Below, one piece after another: positions 44,064 to 47,253 of a stretch of 47,253 bases of DNA. This DNA comes from Bdellovibrionales bacterium. Lineage in GTDB: Bacteria > Bdellovibrionota > Bdellovibrionia > Bdellovibrionales > UBA1609. Below the pieces are notes generated by a model. It saw only the letters and a program-made list of their open reading frames with translations. It ran no database searches and was not told where the DNA came from. The position numbers were made by a program, and so were the translations under genes. The stretch is from positions 1 through 47,253 of the forward strand of contig JACOND010000007.1 in assembly GCA_014323935.1 (NCBI GenBank), given 5' to 3'. Positions within the stretch are counted from its first letter, which is position 1; each line of letters begins with the position of its first letter.

Positions 44064-44921
44064 TTATTCTTTATATTTGGGATTTTTAAAACCTTTATAT
44101 AATGTGGTGTCATTCTCTTTCACAACAGAGGCAACAGAGATTTTTTTAATCAGCTTTTTTTGAAAAGCCCGTACAGGACTTAGTGTATAAACAGGGTTGT
44201 ATAAATTTCTATGAGTGGCAGAATATCGTAAAGTAAGAAGAGGATTAAGTGATTCAATGGCTTTATGGGATAGGGTCATCAATAATTACAATAGTGTGGG
44301 TGTTTTGTGTAAACTCAAGGGGTTTTATGCCTCCTGTTTAATCTCTGTCTAAGCAAATCACATTGCTATTTTTATTGAAAGAATCGATATTAATAATCAT
44401 AATCTGTCAGCTGTTATTTCTAGAAAAAACTCTTAAGTCGTTTGTCTTTCTGGATTGATATATAAATTGAGAGTAAGGGACTTTATTGTAAAGCTTCTCA
44501 AAGTACGTTTTTATCATATCAAGAGATTTTAAACCCCCTTCACGAACAGCAAGGGAACTACAATAATAAATTTGCTTCAGTTGTATTGTTTGTTAAGCTC
44601 AAATATTGTCCTCAAATAGACATAAATTTTTCCTGTCCCTGTTTCCATTTCTACAGAAAATTTTTTACCTTTAGTTTTTATACTGTCTTTTGAGATGATT
44701 TGTCTTTTGTGTTAATTTTAAGTTTTTATTGAGTTGTTCGTTGTTTAATTCCAGACAATTTCCATAACCTAAAGTATAACTTCTTAGTGATGACATATCC
44801 TTGTTAATTTGAGAGTTAGAAAAACCAAAAGACTTTGAGCTAGAACTTTGTCCTTTAAATAAATCAGTTAAATTCTGAATAACCTCTAACTGATATTGTT
44901 GATTATAAATTGAAACATCAT
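44064..44921 (-). pseudogene. Wrecked type III restriction enzyme Res subunit (5' part)
   Basis: Pieces in shifting frames keep the order of a Res helicase. First comes a start with a Shine-Dalgarno (AAGGA before ATG ATG at 44916-44921), then YNQQYQLEVIQNLTDLFKGQ. Next is the Walker A region VEMETGTGK, whose last Thr has become Ile, with IYVYLRTIFELNKQY. AVREGGLKSL and LYNKVPYSQFIY follow, then in the last open piece (44064-44282) SLNPLLTLRYSATHRNLYNPVY with LIKKISV. At least four frame breaks and several stops are present, and the gene ends after about a third of the usual ~1000 residues. The partner Mod methylase is not in the window. Confidence 0.88.
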
Positions 44922-45023
44922 TTTTTCCTTATTCTTTTAAGTTTTTTTTATAAGTCACTTTTTAGCCTTTTGAGTAAATTTAATTTTTTAATAAAAGCAT
45001 TCAAATGTTTTTGCATTCATCAT

Positions 45024-45804
45024 TTAATTTATAATTCCTTTAGGGCAGTCTTCTAATTTAATATAGGAATCCGAATGTTTAAAATTTTCAGGAAATAGTG
45101 TCATACACAAGTCTGTTTTAGATTTTTTTGTAGATTTATATACAATAGCTTCTATTCCTGCATTTCTTACTAATTGACCAAAAATTTGAGAAATAGATGG
45201 TATATTGTATATACTAGGGTATTTTCTCCAAATTAATGTCATAGAGATTTGTTTTGAGTTCAGTTATATTTTGTATTGATTGTGTTTTCAAATTTAATTT
45301 TTTAGCTCTTTTTTTTAAAGCTTTTGATATTTTAATTTTTTTGATTGTTTTTATAAATTTATCTAGAGTTTCTTTTTTTGTAATATCCAATATAGAATAA
45401 ATATGACCACTAATTTTAAAAAAACTATCAGCTTTTTTACTGTTAAAAAAAGGTTCCATTCCTGAATAGACCTCTTTTATACAAGTTTCTTTTCCATTTC
45501 CTATATAAAGAGCTGGAAAAACAGGAAAATAATCCTTGTTAATATTGCCTATGTTAAAACGACCTCCTGTAGAATTTTCCATAGAACCTTTACAACTTAA
45601 AGGATTTATTAAATGTTTTGTTCCAGTTAAACGAAACCAGTTTTTTAAAGGGTAAGAGATGATTTTCTCGTTGAGAGAAAAAGCAATTTCTTTTTTGATT
45701 TTTTGCCTCTCTTTAAAATAATAATTATACTCATCGAAGAAAAAATCTTTATACTGAGAAAGAATTTTAGGTTCAGTTGTAAGGAAAGAGATTTGGTAAC
45801 TCAT
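45024..45804 (-). pseudogene. RES-domain toxin gene split by a frameshift
   Basis: The first piece (45214-45804, 196 codons) holds the RES domain core: FRLTGTKHLINPLSCKG, GGRFNIG, FPALYIGNGKETCIKEVY. The second (45024-45242, 72 codons) resumes the family's end in another frame: WRKYPSIYNIPSISQIFGQL, AGIEAIVYKST. RES proteins are NAD-degrading toxins; conserved residues near the C-terminal YKST would be lost by the break, so the toxin is probably dead. A one-base gain (or two-base loss) explains it; a sequencing error cannot be excluded. It lies 19 nt after the antitoxin gene. Confidence 0.82.
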
Positions 45805-45823
45805 TTTTGTTAAATGATAGTTT

Positions 45824-46219
45824 TTAAGGAGTATTACCTTCTATATAAGATGAAACTATTTTAACAAGTTTTTTATACTGTCCCATGCAAATCATATCTT
45901 TTGGTGAAAATCCACCACATATAGGATTGGGAGAATCTATCCATTGAATCATTTTATTTTCGTCTTTTAAATGTTCGTAAGTAACATGAATCAACCAAAT
46001 CATAGCTGTTGAAAATTCTTTCATTTTATTTGGTATTTTATTCTCTTCATACCGTACAGAACTGATAGATATACGTACAGCTTTTGAGATTTCTTTCCGG
46101 TTAAAGTTTAATAGGTTGGCAACCTTTTTATATTGTATTTTACCTTTATGATTGTAAAACCCAAATACATCCTTTTTTGGAACTGTATTAAATATATGTG
46201 CTTGACTTTGAACCGTCAT
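45824..46219 (-). CDS. Xre/MbcA/ParS-type antitoxin of the RES toxin
   Basis: 131 aa from the ATG at 46219. A longer reading starts 54 nt earlier, but the shorter start has a clear AAAGGAAG at 10 nt. The N-terminal half is a helix-turn-helix (YKKVANLLNFNRKEISKAVRIS). The C-terminal half has the toxin-binding pattern of the family: NPICGGFSPKDMICMGQYKKLVKIV (positions vary, with GG and the Pro conserved). It would neutralise RES and repress its own promoter. Its frame is intact although the toxin is broken. Confidence 0.78.
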   Translation of the reverse strand: MTVQSQAHIFNTVPKKDVFGFYNHKGKIQYKKVANLLNFNRKEISKAVRISISSVRYEENKIPNKMKEFSTAMIWLIHVTYEHLKDENKMIQWIDSPNPICGGFSPKDMICMGQYKKLVKIVSSYIEGNTP

Positions 46220-46437
46220 AAAAACACTTCCTTTCTTTTTTAAATTGGACAACTTAAAACAAATTTTAAACAAAAATAAACCAACTTTAGTTTAAAGTAG
46301 AATAACTAATATATCAAGATATTTCTAAAAAATCTAATGTTAAAATAAAAACCCCTAATTTGATAGATTAGAGTTTGTGGAAAATTCTTTGTTTAATAAG
46401 TTTTTTGGTTTATTTTAAGTTATTCCTATTATATATT

Positions 46438-46737
46438 TTATCCCTCATAGCCTGAAATTCTTTCTTCTGTTCTTCTTATTTCTTTACAAACTTTATCTTT
46501 CAGATTATTTTTTTCCAGAATAAAATATAAATCTAAAAAAACTTTAAAGGTATAATCTTATTTTAATTATATTAAATTGGTTTTTTAATTCATCCTTATT
46601 TTTAAAAGCAAGGTTTAAACAGACAATATGAGTTAAGTTTTTCTATTTCAATAATTAAATCTTTAGTAATAGCTCTTTCCAAACAAACTCAAAAAAGCTT
46701 TATTGTCTAAAGAATATATTTTTTTCCAGTTAAACAC
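46438..46737 (-). pseudogene. Decayed ~100-residue helical protein, unidentified
   Basis: Reading across frames from a GTG near 46737 gives FNWKKIYSLDNKAFLSLFG, then KERAITKDLIIEIEKL, then KNKDELKNQFNIIKIRLYL. A well-formed last piece follows, VFLDLYFILEKNNLKDKV and CKEIRRTEERISGYEG, before a TAA at 46438-46440. Pieces join at plausible single-base slips, and the composition is that of a helical bundle. The family was not recognised. The remaining sequence 46274-46437 and 46738-46821 shows nothing more. Confidence 0.35.
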
Positions 46738-46821
46738 TCGATGTTATTTTATTATTCTTGTAAAAGCTTGAGTTGTTAAATAAAGTCTATAAACTAGACT
46801 ACTATAACGGAGTGTGATTCT

Positions 46822-47253
46822 ATGAGAAGACCAAAACAATTTTATTATATTACTCATAAAGACAACCTTAAATCAGGGATATTATCTAGGAATAAAACTA
46901 CTCTATGGAAGCTTCTCCTAGGTAAAAGAATAAAATCTATTCACGCAAAAGATATTATTGAAATAAGAAAAAACAAAGAATTCAAGAATCGTCCTTTATG
47001 GGATTATGTCAATTTATATTTTGCAGTAAGAAACCCTATGCTCTATAGGGTTATTCGAGAATTTAAAGAAGATAATATTGTGGTATTACAAATAAAATCA
47101 GATGTTATAGATCAGGCTGAAGTTGGTCTTACAGACGGAAACGCTGTTTCAAAAGAAACTCAATTTTTTGAAGATATAGAAAAGGGCTTATCTTCTTTAG
47201 ATGTCAAGCAATTTGAAAAGGACTATTGGAATGATTCTGATAAAAGAAAACTT
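46822..47253 (+). CDS. darT: DarT-like DNA ADP-ribosyltransferase toxin (partial, runs off window)
   Basis: 144 codons open to the last base. The start FYYITHKDNLKSGILSRN, the central LWDYVNLYFAVRNPMLYRV and LTDGNAVSKETQFF match the DarT (DUF4433) fold in order and spacing. DarT modifies thymidine in single-stranded DNA and is paired with the macrodomain antitoxin DarG, usually the next gene. The catalytic glutamate lies beyond about residue 150 in known members and so falls outside the window. Whether this copy is intact cannot be seen, though the visible part has no lesion. Confidence 0.85.
   Translation, partial: MRRPKQFYYITHKDNLKSGILSRNKTTLWKLLLGKRIKSIHAKDIIEIRKNKEFKNRPLWDYVNLYFAVRNPMLYRVIREFKEDNIVVLQIKSDVIDQAEVGLTDGNAVSKETQFFEDIEKGLSSLDVKQFEKDYWNDSDKRKL

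Noticed and set aside
45214..45242. Programmed ribosomal frameshift in the RES toxin
   Set aside because: The change needed is +1 or -2 and no heptameric slippery site or downstream structure is evident; an indel is simpler.
1..47253. tRNA, rRNA, CRISPR arrays and intact insertion sequences
   Set aside because: Gaps were read for T-loop motifs, conserved rRNA words, regular spaced repeats and transposase motifs; none was found beyond the Rpn remnant.

Overview
The window is very AT-rich bacterial DNA with lysine, phenylalanine and isoleucine-heavy proteins. It looks like the chromosome of a Gram-negative with a small or shrinking genome. The supporting signs are an Mpl peptidoglycan-recycling ligase, Lgt, several lipoprotein signal peptides, a signal-peptide beta-barrel candidate, ankyrin repeats, and many genes caught in mid-decay. 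The wording of NusA (YGTYRDIE..YNEE.GEIELFEF) and the general gene set recall Bdellovibrionota or other former Deltaproteobacteria. That placement is an inference from memory and could be wrong; a host-associated or endosymbiotic lifestyle is likewise only suggested.

Layout. 1-9.4 kb holds housekeeping and envelope genes: yajC, rnc-der, secG with an unknown partner, a dead Rpn-type nuclease, an HAD phosphatase, a cysteine-rich prepilin-like protein, an M24 aminopeptidase and an APC permease. 9.3-14.6 kb is a tightly packed minus-strand operon of five unknown exported proteins, including an ankyrin lipoprotein and a putative outer-membrane barrel. 14.7-24.8 kb holds serS, a zinc-ribbon/TPR membrane protein with a glycosyltransferase, two tandem trypsin-like lipoproteins, mpl, maf, lgt and a VC0807-type membrane protein. 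25.3-29.8 kb is the conserved rimP-nusA-infB operon, preceded by a good intrinsic terminator that has no gene in front of it.

29.9-40.2 kb is a sugar-nucleotide and glycan cluster. It contains a ManC-like GDP-mannose synthase, a GDP-mannose 6-dehydrogenase-like enzyme, a GT-C lipid-sugar transferase with a freshly broken tandem copy, a dolichyl-phosphate-mannose-synthase-like GT2, a heparinase/toroid-like protein and an AsnB-type amidotransferase. Together they suggest a mannose or mannuronate-containing, possibly amidated, surface glycan.

40.4-47.25 kb is an accessory island of defence and toxin-antitoxin genes, mostly in ruins. It has a truncated ParA, an apparently intact methyltransferase with a fused helix-turn-helix plus a putative restriction endonuclease, a wrecked type III restriction (Res) gene, a frameshifted RES toxin beside an intact Xre/MbcA-type antitoxin, another decayed ORF, and the start of a DarT DNA ADP-ribosyltransferase that runs off the window.

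A regulatory theme runs through the chromosomal part. Many first genes of transcription units have a -35 box, a 17-bp spacer and a -10 box ending only 6-9 bp before the start codon, with no Shine-Dalgarno sequence. Genes inside operons carry normal Shine-Dalgarno sites or overlapping stop/start codons. This points to widespread leaderless or nearly leaderless mRNAs. No tRNA, rRNA, CRISPR array or intact insertion sequence was seen.
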